From Ch67 sp041395845 (lineage in GTDB: Bacteria > Pseudomonadota > Gammaproteobacteria > Pseudomonadales > Ketobacteraceae), in assembly GCA_041395845.1 (NCBI GenBank), contig JAWKZS010000013.1, forward strand, positions 39,655 through 103,654: a stretch of 64,000 nucleotides of DNA. Direction: 5' to 3'. The translations under genes were made by a program, and so were the position numbers. Below, in pieces: positions 27,100 through 36,331 of the stretch. How positions within the stretch are numbered: the stretch's first letter is position 1; each line of letters starts with the position of its first letter. The notes beneath the pieces were generated by a model. That model was given only the letters and a program-made list of their open reading frames with translations, did not search any database and was not told the DNA's origin.

Positions 27100-28590
27100 A
27101 TGCTGACCTTCAATCCTGTTTTTGGGCTGCGAACAACACCGGCCACGCGCCGGTCCGTTGTTATGATCATCGTCATCCTTGCCACATCCTTGGCTGGCTG
27201 CAGCAAGCTGGCGGATACGCCGATCCTGTTCGGAACACTGTTCAGTCTGAAGTCGGTGGGTTATCAGGGCAAAGAGTATTTCATCGACGGTACTGCCCAC
27301 AGTTACCTTCCCGTGGGTGAGTTGACCAGTGATGGACAATGGATCGCTGAGGAAAACGAACAGGCCGACTTTGCCACCCGGATCGTGGTCTATCGTCCGA
27401 TCAACCCGGCGGATTTCAATGGTACCGTCGTGGTGGAGTGGATCAATGTATCGGGCAATACGGATGCGCCAGCAGAATGGAATTTTGCCCACACGGAGTT
27501 TACGCGCCAGGGCTATGCCTGGGTGGGTGTCAGTGCGCAGCGCAAGGGCATTGATAATGTCGGCAATGTTGGCTTGCTGGATGGTGTATTGAATGCATCC
27601 CTGAAGGCGCTGAATCCTTTCCGTTACAACCGGCTGGTGCATCCGGGCGACAGCTTTTCCTACAGCATGTTTCACCAGATCGCCCGGCAGATTCGTTATC
27701 CCGATGAGCAGGATTTTCTCGAAGGATTGCAGATCGAGCGCATGATCGGTGCGGGTGATTCACAGTCGGCCGCGCGCCTGATCACCTATATCAACCTGCT
27801 GGGCAAAACCGAAGGGCTGTTCGATGGATTCTTTGTGCACAGCCGCTTTGGTTCCAGTGCGCCGGTGTCGGAAGCGCCCCAGCCGGTTGCCCTGCCACCG
27901 GCCATCGTGCAGGTGCGGGAGGATCTTTATAAACCGGTCATGATGCTGCAGACGGAAACCGATCTGTTCGTGGCATCGTTTCTGCCGGGAACTGCCTACG
28001 AAAACCGTCAGCCCGACACGGATTTCTTCCGCCTGTGGGAAGTGGCCGGCACGGCCCATGCGGGCGCTTATACAATCCTCGGATTGTTTGATGCAGGCAG
28101 TTCATCCTATTACGCCGAGCTGATTTCGCAGCGCTATGCGGTGCCGTTGATCGTGCCCTGCGCGTCGCCGGTAAACGCCAATCCGGCTCACCACTTCGTA
28201 ATGAACGCCGCCTATCGCGCGCTGGATAACTGGATCAGGGATGGTGTGGCACCCAGTATTGCCGATCGCCTGACAGTGGAAGGCGAACCACCGCAGTTTG
28301 CCGTGGATGAATTCGGCAATGTCCGCGGCGGTATCCGTTCACCCTATGTCGATGCGCCGCTGGCCCGATTCGCCGGTATTGGCGAAGGCAGTATCATGTG
28401 CATGATTTTCGGCACGATGGAGAAATTCAGCCCGGCGCAGCTGGCGGCCATGTATCCCATCCGCGATGACTATCTTGACCGGGTGATGCAGTCCCTGGAT
28501 CAGGCGCTGGAACAGCAGTTTCTGCTGCCGGAAGATGCCGAAAAAATCTGGCAGGCATCGCAACAAATGGCACGGCAGATTCCGCAGTGA
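27100..28590 (+). CDS. Lipoprotein of the alpha/beta hydrolase-domain family (Abhydrolase_10 type)
   Basis: 496 residues from the ATG at 27100. The N-terminus is a lipoprotein signal peptide (VVMIIVILATSLAGC) with Cys as the lipid site, so the enzyme is probably anchored to a membrane facing the periplasm or outside. The core has IVVYRPINPADFNGTVVVEW, the nucleophile region GAGDSQSAARLITYIN and DGFFVHSRFGSSAP, as in the alpha/beta hydrolase domain family seen in hydrocarbon-degrading and actinobacterial genomes. Substrates are unknown; esters are likely. It stands alone, with a strong hairpin after it. Confidence 0.82.
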   Translation: MLTFNPVFGLRTTPATRRSVVMIIVILATSLAGCSKLADTPILFGTLFSLKSVGYQGKEYFIDGTAHSYLPVGELTSDGQWIAEENEQADFATRIVVYRPINPADFNGTVVVEWINVSGNTDAPAEWNFAHTEFTRQGYAWVGVSAQRKGIDNVGNVGLLDGVLNASLKALNPFRYNRLVHPGDSFSYSMFHQIARQIRYPDEQDFLEGLQIERMIGAGDSQSAARLITYINLLGKTEGLFDGFFVHSRFGSSAPVSEAPQPVALPPAIVQVREDLYKPVMMLQTETDLFVASFLPGTAYENRQPDTDFFRLWEVAGTAHAGAYTILGLFDAGSSSYYAELISQRYAVPLIVPCASPVNANPAHHFVMNAAYRALDNWIRDGVAPSIADRLTVEGEPPQFAVDEFGNVRGGIRSPYVDAPLARFAGIGEGSIMCMIFGTMEKFSPAQLAAMYPIRDDYLDRVMQSLDQALEQQFLLPEDAEKIWQASQQMARQIPQ

Positions 28591-28662
28591 TCACGGCATG
28601 ATCCTGGCCTGATGTGTGTTGCGCTGAAGGCGGGATGGTGATGATTCAGACGGGGAGGGTAA

Positions 28663-28698
28663 AGCAGGCGAAATGAGCTGTTACTCATTCCGCCTGCT
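28663..28698. terminator. Bidirectional hairpin between hydrolase gene and minE
   Basis: AGCAGGCG/CGCCTGCT extended by AATGAG/CTCATT gives a 15-position stem with one A-C mismatch and a 6-base loop. Short T tracts lie on both sides (TTT on the minus strand, TGTTT on the plus strand). It sits between convergent genes and probably ends both transcripts. Confidence 0.75.
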
Positions 28699-28724
28699 GT
28701 TTGCGCCTGTCAGTTGCGGTTGGA

Positions 28725-28979
28725 TCAGGACGCTTCCGGCAGGGTGATGTTCAGTTCCAGCACGGCGCAGTCGTCATTCTTGTCCAGCGACACCTGTACC
28801 ATGTCGTCGGCAATCGGAATGTACTTGCGGATCACCATCAGCAGATCCTGCTGCAGTTGCGGCAGGTAGTCAGGCTGGTTGCGCTGGGTGCGCTCGTGGG
28901 CCACGATGATCTGCAAGCGCTCCTTGGCAACGCTGGCACTGCTTTTTTTCTTGGCTTTGAAAAAATCGATCAGACTCAT
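28725..28979 (-). CDS. minE: Cell division topological specificity factor MinE
   Basis: 84 residues. The N-terminal anti-MinC/D segment SLIDFFKAKKKSSASVAKER and the topological domain containing LPQLQQDLLMVIRKYIPI are typical. MinE stimulates the MinD ATPase and drives pole-to-pole oscillation. Its ATG shares one base with the minD stop (TAATG), so translation is coupled. Confidence 0.96.
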   Translation of the reverse strand: MSLIDFFKAKKKSSASVAKERLQIIVAHERTQRNQPDYLPQLQQDLLMVIRKYIPIADDMVQVSLDKNDDCAVLELNITLPEAS

Positions 28980-29788
28980 TAGCGGCCTCCAAACATCCTC
29001 GACAAGATGCCTTTTTTGCTGGCGGTCAGGAAACGGTGTTCAACGTTTTCGCCCAGCAGACGGCGCACGGCATCATCATAAGCCTGGCCGGCATCGCTTT
29101 CGTTATCCAGAATTACCGGGTTGCCCTGGTTGGACGCTGCCAGAACCGCCTTGGATTCGGGAATGACGCCCAGCAGCGGAATCGACAGGATGTCTTCCAC
29201 GTCTTTCACACCGAGCATTTCGCCTTTTTCCACCCGGTCGGGGTTGTAGCGGGTCAGCAGCAGGTGTTCCTTGATGGTCTCGCCTTTCTCGGCCCTCAGG
29301 GTCTTGCTCTGCAGGATGCCCAGAATGCGGTCGGAATCGCGCACCGAGGATACTTCCGGATTGGTGACCACCACCGCGCGATCGGCAAAATACATCGCCA
29401 TCAGCGCGCCTTTCTCGATGCCCGCCGGGGAATCGCACACGATGTAGTCGTAGGATTTTTTCAGTTCATCCAGGACTTTCTGCACGCCTTCCAGGGTCAG
29501 CGCATCCTTGTCACGGGTCTGTGACGCCGGCAGGATGGCCAGGTTCTCGACCCGCTTGTCCTTGATCAGGGTCTGGTTCAGGTTGGATTCGCCATTGATC
29601 ACATTGACGAAGTCGTACACCACGCGACGTTCGCAACCCATGATCAGATCCAGATTCCGCAGGCCCACATCAAAATCGATAATCACGGTTTTATGGCCTT
29701 TCAACGCCAATCCGGTGCCGATGGCTGCGCTGGTAGTGGTCTTGCCAACGCCACCCTTGCCGGAAGTCACCACGATAATTTCTGCCAA
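28979..29788 (-). CDS. minD: Septum site-determining ATPase MinD
   Basis: 269 residues (E. coli 270). The deviant Walker A GKGGVGKTT starts at residue 10, IIDFDVGLRNLDLIMG is the switch I/Walker A' region, and the C-terminus LSRMFGGR is part of the amphipathic membrane-targeting helix. MinD recruits MinC to the membrane and is driven off by MinE. The start codon is TTG at 29788, supported by AGAGGA 7 bases upstream and by the first residues AEIIVVTSG, which align with the family start. Twelve bases separate it from minC. Confidence 0.97.
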   Translation of the reverse strand: MAEIIVVTSGKGGVGKTTTSAAIGTGLALKGHKTVIIDFDVGLRNLDLIMGCERRVVYDFVNVINGESNLNQTLIKDKRVENLAILPASQTRDKDALTLEGVQKVLDELKKSYDYIVCDSPAGIEKGALMAMYFADRAVVVTNPEVSSVRDSDRILGILQSKTLRAEKGETIKEHLLLTRYNPDRVEKGEMLGVKDVEDILSIPLLGVIPESKAVLAASNQGNPVILDNESDAGQAYDDAVRRLLGENVEHRFLTASKKGILSRMFGGR

Positions 29789-29800
29789 GGTCGTATCCTC

Positions 29801-30547
29801 TTAACTGTTCAATGGGCTGATGACGAGTTGATCGCCCTCCAGACGGGCCTGGATGTTGCCTTTCCAGTGCTCTTTCTGCAGGTCTTCATTTACTTTGTAG
29901 TTGCCGGCGATGGAGATCAGTTCTGCCTCCAGGCTCTGACAAAAGATCCGCGCATTGGTGTCACCCTTGACGCCGGCCAGGGCGCGGCCGCGCAGCGGGC
30001 CGTACACGTGGATGTTGCCGTCGGCGAGAATCTCGGCGCCAGCGCTCACCGGTGCAATGATCACCAGATCACCGCCGGCAGCATAGATCTGCTGACCGGA
30101 ACGTACCGGTGTGGTGATGACCTTGTTGGCGCTGACCGGGACTTCGACTTCCACTTCGATTTCGCGAATCGTTGCCGCGGCTTCGGGCTGCAGGTCGCTG
30201 GATTTTTCCTTGCCGGTGGCCGGTGGCAGCGTGGGCAGGCCCGCCACATTGGCGGACACCAGCTGTTCGTCACTGCCGCCGCGGATGGCCACGGGCACCA
30301 GGCCGTATTCGCGGCACAGTTCACCCAGTTCGATGAAGTCGATGAAACCATCCTGCGAGCATTTTTCCAGGCTCAGGATGACGGGCGTCTGGTTAAAGAA
30401 ATCCGGTGCGGAGTTGACGGTGGCGGCGAGGGTATCGTTGAAGCTCTGGTAGTCGTACTGGTAGAGCTCCAGGATCGTCATGGTGACGCGGCTGCCCTTC
30501 AGTTTGAAGCAGGCCTCCGTGTCGAGTGCGCTGTCGGTTGCGTGCAT
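29801..30547 (-). CDS. minC: Septum site-determining protein MinC
   Basis: 248 residues (E. coli 231). The N-terminal FtsZ-inhibiting domain (ACFKLKGSRVTMTILELY) and the C-terminal beta-helix (GQQIYAAGGDLVIIAPVSAG, NIHVYGPLRGRALAG) are joined by a linker of about 40 residues rich in Glu and Val. The start at 30547 has AGGA 3 bases upstream; a longer frame to 30649 overlaps the promoter. First gene of minCDE. Confidence 0.95.
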   Translation of the reverse strand: MHATDSALDTEACFKLKGSRVTMTILELYQYDYQSFNDTLAATVNSAPDFFNQTPVILSLEKCSQDGFIDFIELGELCREYGLVPVAIRGGSDEQLVSANVAGLPTLPPATGKEKSSDLQPEAAATIREIEVEVEVPVSANKVITTPVRSGQQIYAAGGDLVIIAPVSAGAEILADGNIHVYGPLRGRALAGVKGDTNARIFCQSLEAELISIAGNYKVNEDLQKEHWKGNIQARLEGDQLVISPLNS

Positions 30548-30620
30548 ATTTCCTTTGGTCGGTTGCGTCGTTTTATCGTTATGGCAGGTTCGGTGGTCTG
30601 ATCCTGCTGCGCATGAACCG

Positions 30621-30649
30621 GTTATAGCTGTTGGCCTGCACAGGTGCAA
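30621..30649 (-). promoter_or_regulatory. Sigma-70 promoter of minCDE
   Basis: On the minus strand TTGCAC, a 17-base spacer and TATAAC lie about 74 bases before the minC start. Each element matches four or five of six consensus bases. Confidence 0.6.
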
Positions 30650-30790
30650 GGGCCGGGCGCAATTGTTCCCGTCGGGCGGTTCAAAATTCTGCTAATTGTA
30701 TCAGAAGCCGGCGGCGCTGCCGTGAATTCTTTGTGGGAAAAAGCGGATTTTTGCGGACTTATCCGGGGTTTGCCGGGATATCACACAAGA

Positions 30791-33610
30791 TCAGTTAGGC
30801 CTGCGTGCGCAGGTGACAGCCAGTTCTTCTTCCAGCTCTTCCACGGACACCGGTTTGGTCAGAAAGGCTTCCATGCCGGCGGCCATGGCCGCGTCCCGGT
30901 GTTCCTGCATGGCGTGGGCGCTGAGACCGACAATGCGGGTATGCCGGCAGCAGGGCAGTTGCAGCAGTTGCCGGGTCGCCTGGTAGCCGTCCAGATTGGG
31001 CATTTCGCAGTCCATCAGGATCAGGTCGTAGGGGCTGTCGCTGGTCTGCGCGTAATGAATGGCTTCGAGTCCGTCGGCAGCGATGTCGGGCACGATGGCG
31101 AATTTCTTTAGCAAGCCGCGAATGACCATCTGGTTGACCGCGTTGTCCTCGGCCACCAGCACCCGCAGATGACTGAACAGGGCAAGTGACGGTTTGTGGG
31201 TAGTGACCCGATCAACACCGACCATCTGCTGCAGCAGGGCGGTTCGCAACATCTCCTGGGTGACCGGCTCGCTCAGCGTTCCGTCCTGGCGCGATGAGCC
31301 CTGGCCTGGCAGCTGCAGGATCAGGCGTGGACAGTTGCAGCGCTGCAGCCAGCGCTCCTGCTGCCGTGCGGGCAGGTACTGGCTGAGGATCAGGGCATCC
31401 GGAGCCTCGGCTGATTCTGCGGTGTCGTCGGATACCACCACGCACCCCCAGCTGGTCAGCATGTCGGTGATGGCGGCGCGGAATTCCGGCAGCGGATCGG
31501 CCACCCGCACCGTCTTGTAGAGCAGTGCCGGCGCCGGCTGCGGCCGGCTGATGACCCGGGTCGGGATCTGCAGGGTGAAAGTGCTGCCAACGCCAGACTG
31601 GCTTTTCAGGTCGATCTCGCCCCCCATCAGATTGACCAGGGAGCGGCAGATGGCCAGTCCGAGTCCGGTGCCGCCGTATTTGCGGGTGGTGGAAGAATCC
31701 GCCTGCGAGAATGACTGGAACAGTTTGATCTGCTGCTCGCGACTGATGCCGATGCCGGTGTCCTGCACGCTGATCACCAGCTGGCTGGCGCTTTCCTGAA
31801 AGCCGGCTCTCACCACGATGTGACCCGAGTTGGTGAACTTGATCGCGTTACCCACCAGATTCATGATGATCTGGCGCATCCGGGTGGGATCGCCACTGAT
31901 GTGCTCGGGCACGCCGGGTTCCACATGCAGGATCAGGCGTACCGGACGGTTGTCGGTGGAGTTGGAAAACAGGGCAAGGCATTCGTCCAGCAGATCGCGC
32001 ACCGAGTATTCGATGTTTTCCAGTGAGAGTTTGCCCGCTTCGATTTTCGAGAAATCGAGAATGTCGTTGATGATGGCGACCAGGGCGTTGCCGGAATTCT
32101 TGATGGTGTTGACCAGGTGACGCTGGTGCTGGTTGAGCGGGGTGTCGGCCAGCATCTGGGTGATGCCGAGGACACCGTTCATGGGGGTGCGGATTTCATG
32201 GCTCATGGTGGCCAGGAACTGGCTTTTCACCTGCAGTGCCTGTTCGGCAATGGCCCGGGCCTGCTCGGCGGCGGTGGTCTGGTCTTCCAGCGCCTGGGTG
32301 CGTTCTTTTACGGCCTGGTCGAGCTGGCGGTTCATTTCGGCGGTCTGGCGCAGACGACGTTCGTGGTCCTCTTCCCGCAGGCGCTGCACCTGGCGGAATT
32401 GTTCGGTCAGGCCCATGTTGAGAATCAGCAGGGTCAGCAGCGAGCCGATCTGGGAACCGTAGGTGGTGAGGAAATTGACCGGCAGGATATCAAACGCCCG
32501 CAAGACGTTGAGCGTGCCGCCGATGATCATGCCGACCCAGCCGAGCAGATAATAGCGTCCGGCAGGGTTTTTCCGTACCACCTGCTGCACGGCGATGGCG
32601 GCCATTGCGGGGGCAACGCTGATCACTGACAGCATCGCCACCCGGATCGCCCAGGAAAACGGCAGGATGAAGGTGCTGATGATGGCCACCAGCCCCAGTA
32701 TCCAGAACAGCGGTTCCACATTGATCGCGAACAATCGCAACGTTTTAACATTGAAATACGCCTTGGTGAGCAGCACGGCCAGAATGCTGATGGCGCCGAT
32801 GGCCAGCGGCCGGATCAGCTTGGCAAGTTCCGGATGATCAGGCCACAGGAACACGCTGCCGACGCCGCTGAGGGACAGCTCCATCAGCGCATAGCTGCCG
32901 AGCATGGCCACGAAATAGACCTGGGCCTGCTGGCGCAGAAAGAAAAACAGAAACGTGTTGACCAGCAGAATGACCAGGATGGCGCCGTAATACATACCGA
33001 ACACCAGGGTTTCCAGGCGTTGGGCGTCTTCGTGGGCTGCGCCGGTGTAGATCACCAGCGGTGCGATCAGGGTGTCGCGGCTTTGCAGGCGCAGGAATAC
33101 GGTCTTGTCCTGGCCGGATTCAATGTGCAGGGGAAAGGCAAAATTGCGGTCTTTCAGCGGACGCGAGCCGAACGGGTGCCGGTCACCAGTCTGGATGTGC
33201 CTGTACTGACCAGTGTCGTCTGGCTGATAGAAATCCACGCCGTCCATCAGCGGATATTCCAGCCGCAGGATGAAATCCCGCTGCTCGGGAATACGATTGC
33301 TGATGGTGAGCCGCAGCCATACGCTGGCCTGGGTGAAACCGAAGCTGGGTGTTGCGTCGCGCAGGGAATGCCAGCGCAGGGCAGCGTTGGGCTGGCGTAA
33401 CTGGTCGAGGGTCAGCTGATGGTTGGCGTCGATCAGATAGGCAGCGCTGGCAGAGGCGCGCCAATGGGTGGCACCGGGTTGCAGTTCGATCACGCCGGCG
33501 TGACTGTGAGCGGATGTCAGCAGGCACCCCAGTAACACCAACCATGAAAGTCGCTGCAAACACCCCAACATTGAAGGGCGCCAGACGCGGCAGCCCGAAG
33601 TCTTCAGCAT
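30791..33610 (-). CDS. Hybrid sensor histidine kinase, 7TMR-DISM type, with a degenerate receiver (HK2)
   Basis: 939 residues. Signal peptide (LSWLVLLGCLLTSAHSHAG), periplasmic DISMED2-like domain (FGFTQASVWLRLTISN), seven membrane helices, a coiled coil (EMNRQLDQAVKERTQALEDQ), HisKA with His471 (MSHEIRTPMNGVLGITQML), HATPase (NLVGNAIKFTN, TGIGIS, KYGGTGLGLAIC). Next comes a receiver-like segment (VRVADPLPEFRAAITDMLTS, then DALILSQYLPA) in which Ser takes the place of the phospho-acceptor Asp, then a full receiver with Asp867 (LMDCEMPNLDG). No HPt domain. The start is uncertain: ATG 33610 and ATG 33571 are both possible and neither has a clear ribosome site. Confidence 0.92.
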   Translation of the reverse strand: MLKTSGCRVWRPSMLGCLQRLSWLVLLGCLLTSAHSHAGVIELQPGATHWRASASAAYLIDANHQLTLDQLRQPNAALRWHSLRDATPSFGFTQASVWLRLTISNRIPEQRDFILRLEYPLMDGVDFYQPDDTGQYRHIQTGDRHPFGSRPLKDRNFAFPLHIESGQDKTVFLRLQSRDTLIAPLVIYTGAAHEDAQRLETLVFGMYYGAILVILLVNTFLFFFLRQQAQVYFVAMLGSYALMELSLSGVGSVFLWPDHPELAKLIRPLAIGAISILAVLLTKAYFNVKTLRLFAINVEPLFWILGLVAIISTFILPFSWAIRVAMLSVISVAPAMAAIAVQQVVRKNPAGRYYLLGWVGMIIGGTLNVLRAFDILPVNFLTTYGSQIGSLLTLLILNMGLTEQFRQVQRLREEDHERRLRQTAEMNRQLDQAVKERTQALEDQTTAAEQARAIAEQALQVKSQFLATMSHEIRTPMNGVLGITQMLADTPLNQHQRHLVNTIKNSGNALVAIINDILDFSKIEAGKLSLENIEYSVRDLLDECLALFSNSTDNRPVRLILHVEPGVPEHISGDPTRMRQIIMNLVGNAIKFTNSGHIVVRAGFQESASQLVISVQDTGIGISREQQIKLFQSFSQADSSTTRKYGGTGLGLAICRSLVNLMGGEIDLKSQSGVGSTFTLQIPTRVISRPQPAPALLYKTVRVADPLPEFRAAITDMLTSWGCVVVSDDTAESAEAPDALILSQYLPARQQERWLQRCNCPRLILQLPGQGSSRQDGTLSEPVTQEMLRTALLQQMVGVDRVTTHKPSLALFSHLRVLVAEDNAVNQMVIRGLLKKFAIVPDIAADGLEAIHYAQTSDSPYDLILMDCEMPNLDGYQATRQLLQLPCCRHTRIVGLSAHAMQEHRDAAMAAGMEAFLTKPVSVEELEEELAVTCARRPN

Positions 33611-33722
33611 GGGAAGAAAAATCAAAGTGCGATCCGCAAAACCAACAGGTGTAGTCAGGAAAGCGTAGCACTTTCCCGGGTGGGCATCACCCGTGCAGGC
33701 GTGGGAGCGCGGTCAAACGTGC

Positions 33723-34373
33723 CTAGATCCGATAAGCGGTCCTGGTCATCACCTTCGCCGTCAGTTTCATCAGCTTGCGCACCGGTGGCGGCAGGCGGGT
33801 GGCGCCGGCACGCTTGGCCTTATGGGCGTGTTCGGCTTCGTCGGCGTGCATCTGGGCAAGAATCCTGCGGCTGCGCTCATCCTGATTGGGCAAACGTGCC
33901 ATGTGGGACTCCAGATGGGCGCAGACCTGGATTTCGGTTTCTTCCACGAAGCCCAGGCTCCAGCGATCACCGATAAAGCCGGCACCGGCGCCAATGCCGA
34001 AGGACATGGCGTACCAGAGCGGATTGAGTACGCTGGTATGGCTGTTGAGTTCGTCGAGGCGCTTTTCGCACCAGGCCAGATGATCTTCTTCCTCCTGGGC
34101 GGACACTTCCATTTGGCGGCGGATGCGGGGCAGGCGGGCGGTGGTGGCCTGGCCCTGATACAGCGCCTGGGCGCAGACTTCACCGGTGTGATTGACCCGC
34201 ATCAGGCCTGCCACGTGACGGCGTTCGGCTTCGCTCAGTGCGGGCACTCCGGTGTCTTCGGCAGGAAATGGCCGCTGGGTGCCCTGATGACCACGGGCAA
34301 CGGTGCGCAGGGCGTTATCCGCCTGGCCAATCAGGCGATCAAACAGGCTGTAATGACGTTGCCGGCCGCTCAT
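33723..34373 (-). CDS. coq7: Ubiquinone biosynthesis hydroxylase Coq7 (2-polyprenyl-3-methyl-6-methoxy-1,4-benzoquinone monooxygenase)
   Basis: 216 residues. A di-iron carboxylate protein that makes the last ring hydroxylation in ubiquinone synthesis. Ligand motifs are MRVNHTGEVCAQALYQGQ, SAQEEEDHLAWC, VEETEIQVCAHL and MHADEAEHAHKA (the ExxH pairs). GGGAG lies 9 bases before the start. Presence of the Coq7 branch rather than UbiF fits Pseudomonas-like and marine gammaproteobacteria. It stands alone. Confidence 0.95.
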   Translation of the reverse strand: MSGRQRHYSLFDRLIGQADNALRTVARGHQGTQRPFPAEDTGVPALSEAERRHVAGLMRVNHTGEVCAQALYQGQATTARLPRIRRQMEVSAQEEEDHLAWCEKRLDELNSHTSVLNPLWYAMSFGIGAGAGFIGDRWSLGFVEETEIQVCAHLESHMARLPNQDERSRRILAQMHADEAEHAHKAKRAGATRLPPPVRKLMKLTAKVMTRTAYRI

Positions 34374-34412
34374 GTTAAAAGACTCCCTGCATTTCCTGCT
34401 GGTGGGGATATG

Positions 34413-34441
34413 ATTATAAGGATTGCCAGAGTGGCGGGCCA
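34413..34441 (-). promoter_or_regulatory. Possible promoter of coq7
   Basis: A perfect TATAAT on the minus strand lies 40 bases before the start. The -35 at 17 bases is weak (TGGCCC). Confidence 0.35.
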
Positions 34442-34488
34442 GACCTGGATCAATACCTGGCAGGGCGGATAAAAACCAAGGAGTACCT

Positions 34489-34845
34489 GTGAAACGATTT
34501 CAGAAAGTCGCCATGATGGCGAGTGTGGGAGCATTGCTGAGCCTGACTGCCGGTTGCACCCAGGAAACCCAGAATACCATTGGCCGGGCAATCCAGAACT
34601 GGACCGGCACCGACGGCGTGCTGGACATCTATGCCGGTGACAAACTGGTGATGCGCTTTATCAAGATCGACAAGATCTCGACAGCCATGGCGACCTCGGG
34701 CAGTGTCGAGGCCCGTGCGTATCGCTTTGGTTATGGCGTGCTGGATGCCAACCAGAATTATCAGGCCGATCCGGGCGAGAAAAGAATGTATTTCGAATTC
34801 AGCGATTTTTCCACGCCCTACATTTTTTACGAAAATCCGCTGTGA
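34489..34845 (+). CDS. Small lipoprotein, unknown function
   Basis: 118 residues from a GTG with a strong AAGGAG 5 bases upstream. The signal peptide ends in LSLTAGC, a lipobox with Cys as the lipid site. The mature part contains DGVLDIYAGDKLVMRFIKID and VEARAYRFGYGVLDANQNY, strand-rich and with no cysteine. I do not recognise a family. It ends 7 bases before the AAA ATPase gene, so they form an operon, but the ATPase is cytoplasmic and a functional link is not evident. Confidence 0.78.
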   Translation: MKRFQKVAMMASVGALLSLTAGCTQETQNTIGRAIQNWTGTDGVLDIYAGDKLVMRFIKIDKISTAMATSGSVEARAYRFGYGVLDANQNYQADPGEKRMYFEFSDFSTPYIFYENPL

Positions 34846-34852
34846 GTAACCC

Positions 34853-36331
34853 ATGCCTGATTTGACCGATCTCGAAATCATGATGCATTCGAAGGTGCCG
34901 CTCATCGTGATCGAAACCTTCGAGGAACCCCGAGCCATCGAGATGATCGCGCGGGCCGGCATCAAGCAGAATCGTCCGGTGTTCATCTGGTCGATCACCG
35001 AAGGCCTCAAGCGGATCGATCTGGAGCATGCGGTGGCGGAGCGCCTGACCAATGAACCGGACGCGACCCTGAATCACATCAAGGCAACCGGTCGCCCCGG
35101 CATTTACGTGCTCTGCGATTTTCATCCGTTCGTGCAGGACAATCCGAAAAACGTTCGCCTGCTCAAGGAAATCGCCATGCGCCACGAGCAGCTGCACCAC
35201 TCGGTGATCCTGCTCAGTCATGCGTTCACGATTCCGCCGGAAATCAAGCGCTACTGTGCGCAGATGGAACTGTCATTGCCCGGTGATGAAGAGCTGCTGC
35301 ATCTGGTGCGCGAGGAAGCCGCCTTGTGGTCGAACCAGCATCAGGGTCAGAAAGTCAAAACCGACAGTCGCACCCTGGATAAACTGGTGGCGAATCTGCG
35401 TGGCATGACCTGGTCGGATGCGCGGCGCCTGGCTCGCGGTGTGATCTTTGACGACGGCGCCATCACCAGCAGTGATCTGCCGGAACTCAATAAAGCAAAG
35501 TTCGATCTGCTCGATATGGATGGCGTGCTGGGTTACGAGTACGACACAGCCGATTTTGCCGACGTGGGTGGGTTGAATGGTTTGAAACGCTGGCTGCAGC
35601 AGCGGCGTGAAGCCTTTCTGCAGCGTAACGATCAGCTCGATGCGCCCAAGGGCATTCTGCTGCTGGGTGTGCAGGGCAGTGGCAAGAGTCTGGCCGCCAA
35701 AGCGGTGGCCGGCATGTGGGGCGTACCATTGCTGCGGCTGGACGTGGGCGCGCTGTACAACAAGTACATCGGCGAAACCGAAAAAAACCTGCGCGATGCG
35801 TTGAAAATGGCGGATACCCTGGCCCCCTGCGTGCTGTGGCTGGACGAAATGGAAAAGGCCATGGCCGGGGACGACAGCGACAATGGCACCTCGCGTCGCC
35901 TGCTGGGCAGCCTGCTGACCTGGATGGCAGAGCGCAAGGCGCCGGTGTTCATCGTGGCGACGTCGAACGATATTTCCCGCATGCCGCCGGAACTGGTGCG
36001 CAAGGGACGGCTCGACGAAATCTTTTTTGTGGATCTGCCGGAAGAAGCGGTGCGACGGGATATTTTCGCCATTCATCTGCGCAAGCGCAGTCGCAGCCCC
36101 GATCTGTTTGATCTGGAAATGCTGGCCCGCAGCAGTGACGGTTTTTCCGGTGCTGAAATCGAGCAGGCCATCGTGTCGGCGCTGTATCGCTGTGCGGCGG
36201 AACAGTGCGAGCTGACCACCCAGCACCTGCTGCATGAAATTGCGATTACCAGCCCGCTGTCGGTGGTCATGGCCGAAAAGATCGAGCAGTTACGGCAGTG
36301 GGCGGCGGAACGCACGGTGGCGGCCAACTGA
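34853..36331 (+). CDS. AAA+ ATPase, Ycf46-like
   Basis: 492 residues. The first 220 form an N-terminal domain of the Ycf46 type (VPLIVIETFEEPRAIEMIAR, SVILLSHAFTIPPEIKRYC, VANLRGMTWSDARRLAR). The AAA module has Walker A GVQGSGKS, Walker B VLWLDEMEKAM, sensor 1 IVATSND and an arginine finger region ELVRKGRLDE, with the C-terminal helical lid SGAEIEQAIVSAL. Ycf46-like ATPases occur in plastids and many bacteria, with a reported link to CO2 response in cyanobacteria; the role here is unknown. Its stop shares one base with the next gene's start. Confidence 0.88.
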   Translation: MPDLTDLEIMMHSKVPLIVIETFEEPRAIEMIARAGIKQNRPVFIWSITEGLKRIDLEHAVAERLTNEPDATLNHIKATGRPGIYVLCDFHPFVQDNPKNVRLLKEIAMRHEQLHHSVILLSHAFTIPPEIKRYCAQMELSLPGDEELLHLVREEAALWSNQHQGQKVKTDSRTLDKLVANLRGMTWSDARRLARGVIFDDGAITSSDLPELNKAKFDLLDMDGVLGYEYDTADFADVGGLNGLKRWLQQRREAFLQRNDQLDAPKGILLLGVQGSGKSLAAKAVAGMWGVPLLRLDVGALYNKYIGETEKNLRDALKMADTLAPCVLWLDEMEKAMAGDDSDNGTSRRLLGSLLTWMAERKAPVFIVATSNDISRMPPELVRKGRLDEIFFVDLPEEAVRRDIFAIHLRKRSRSPDLFDLEMLARSSDGFSGAEIEQAIVSALYRCAAEQCELTTQHLLHEIAITSPLSVVMAEKIEQLRQWAAERTVAAN

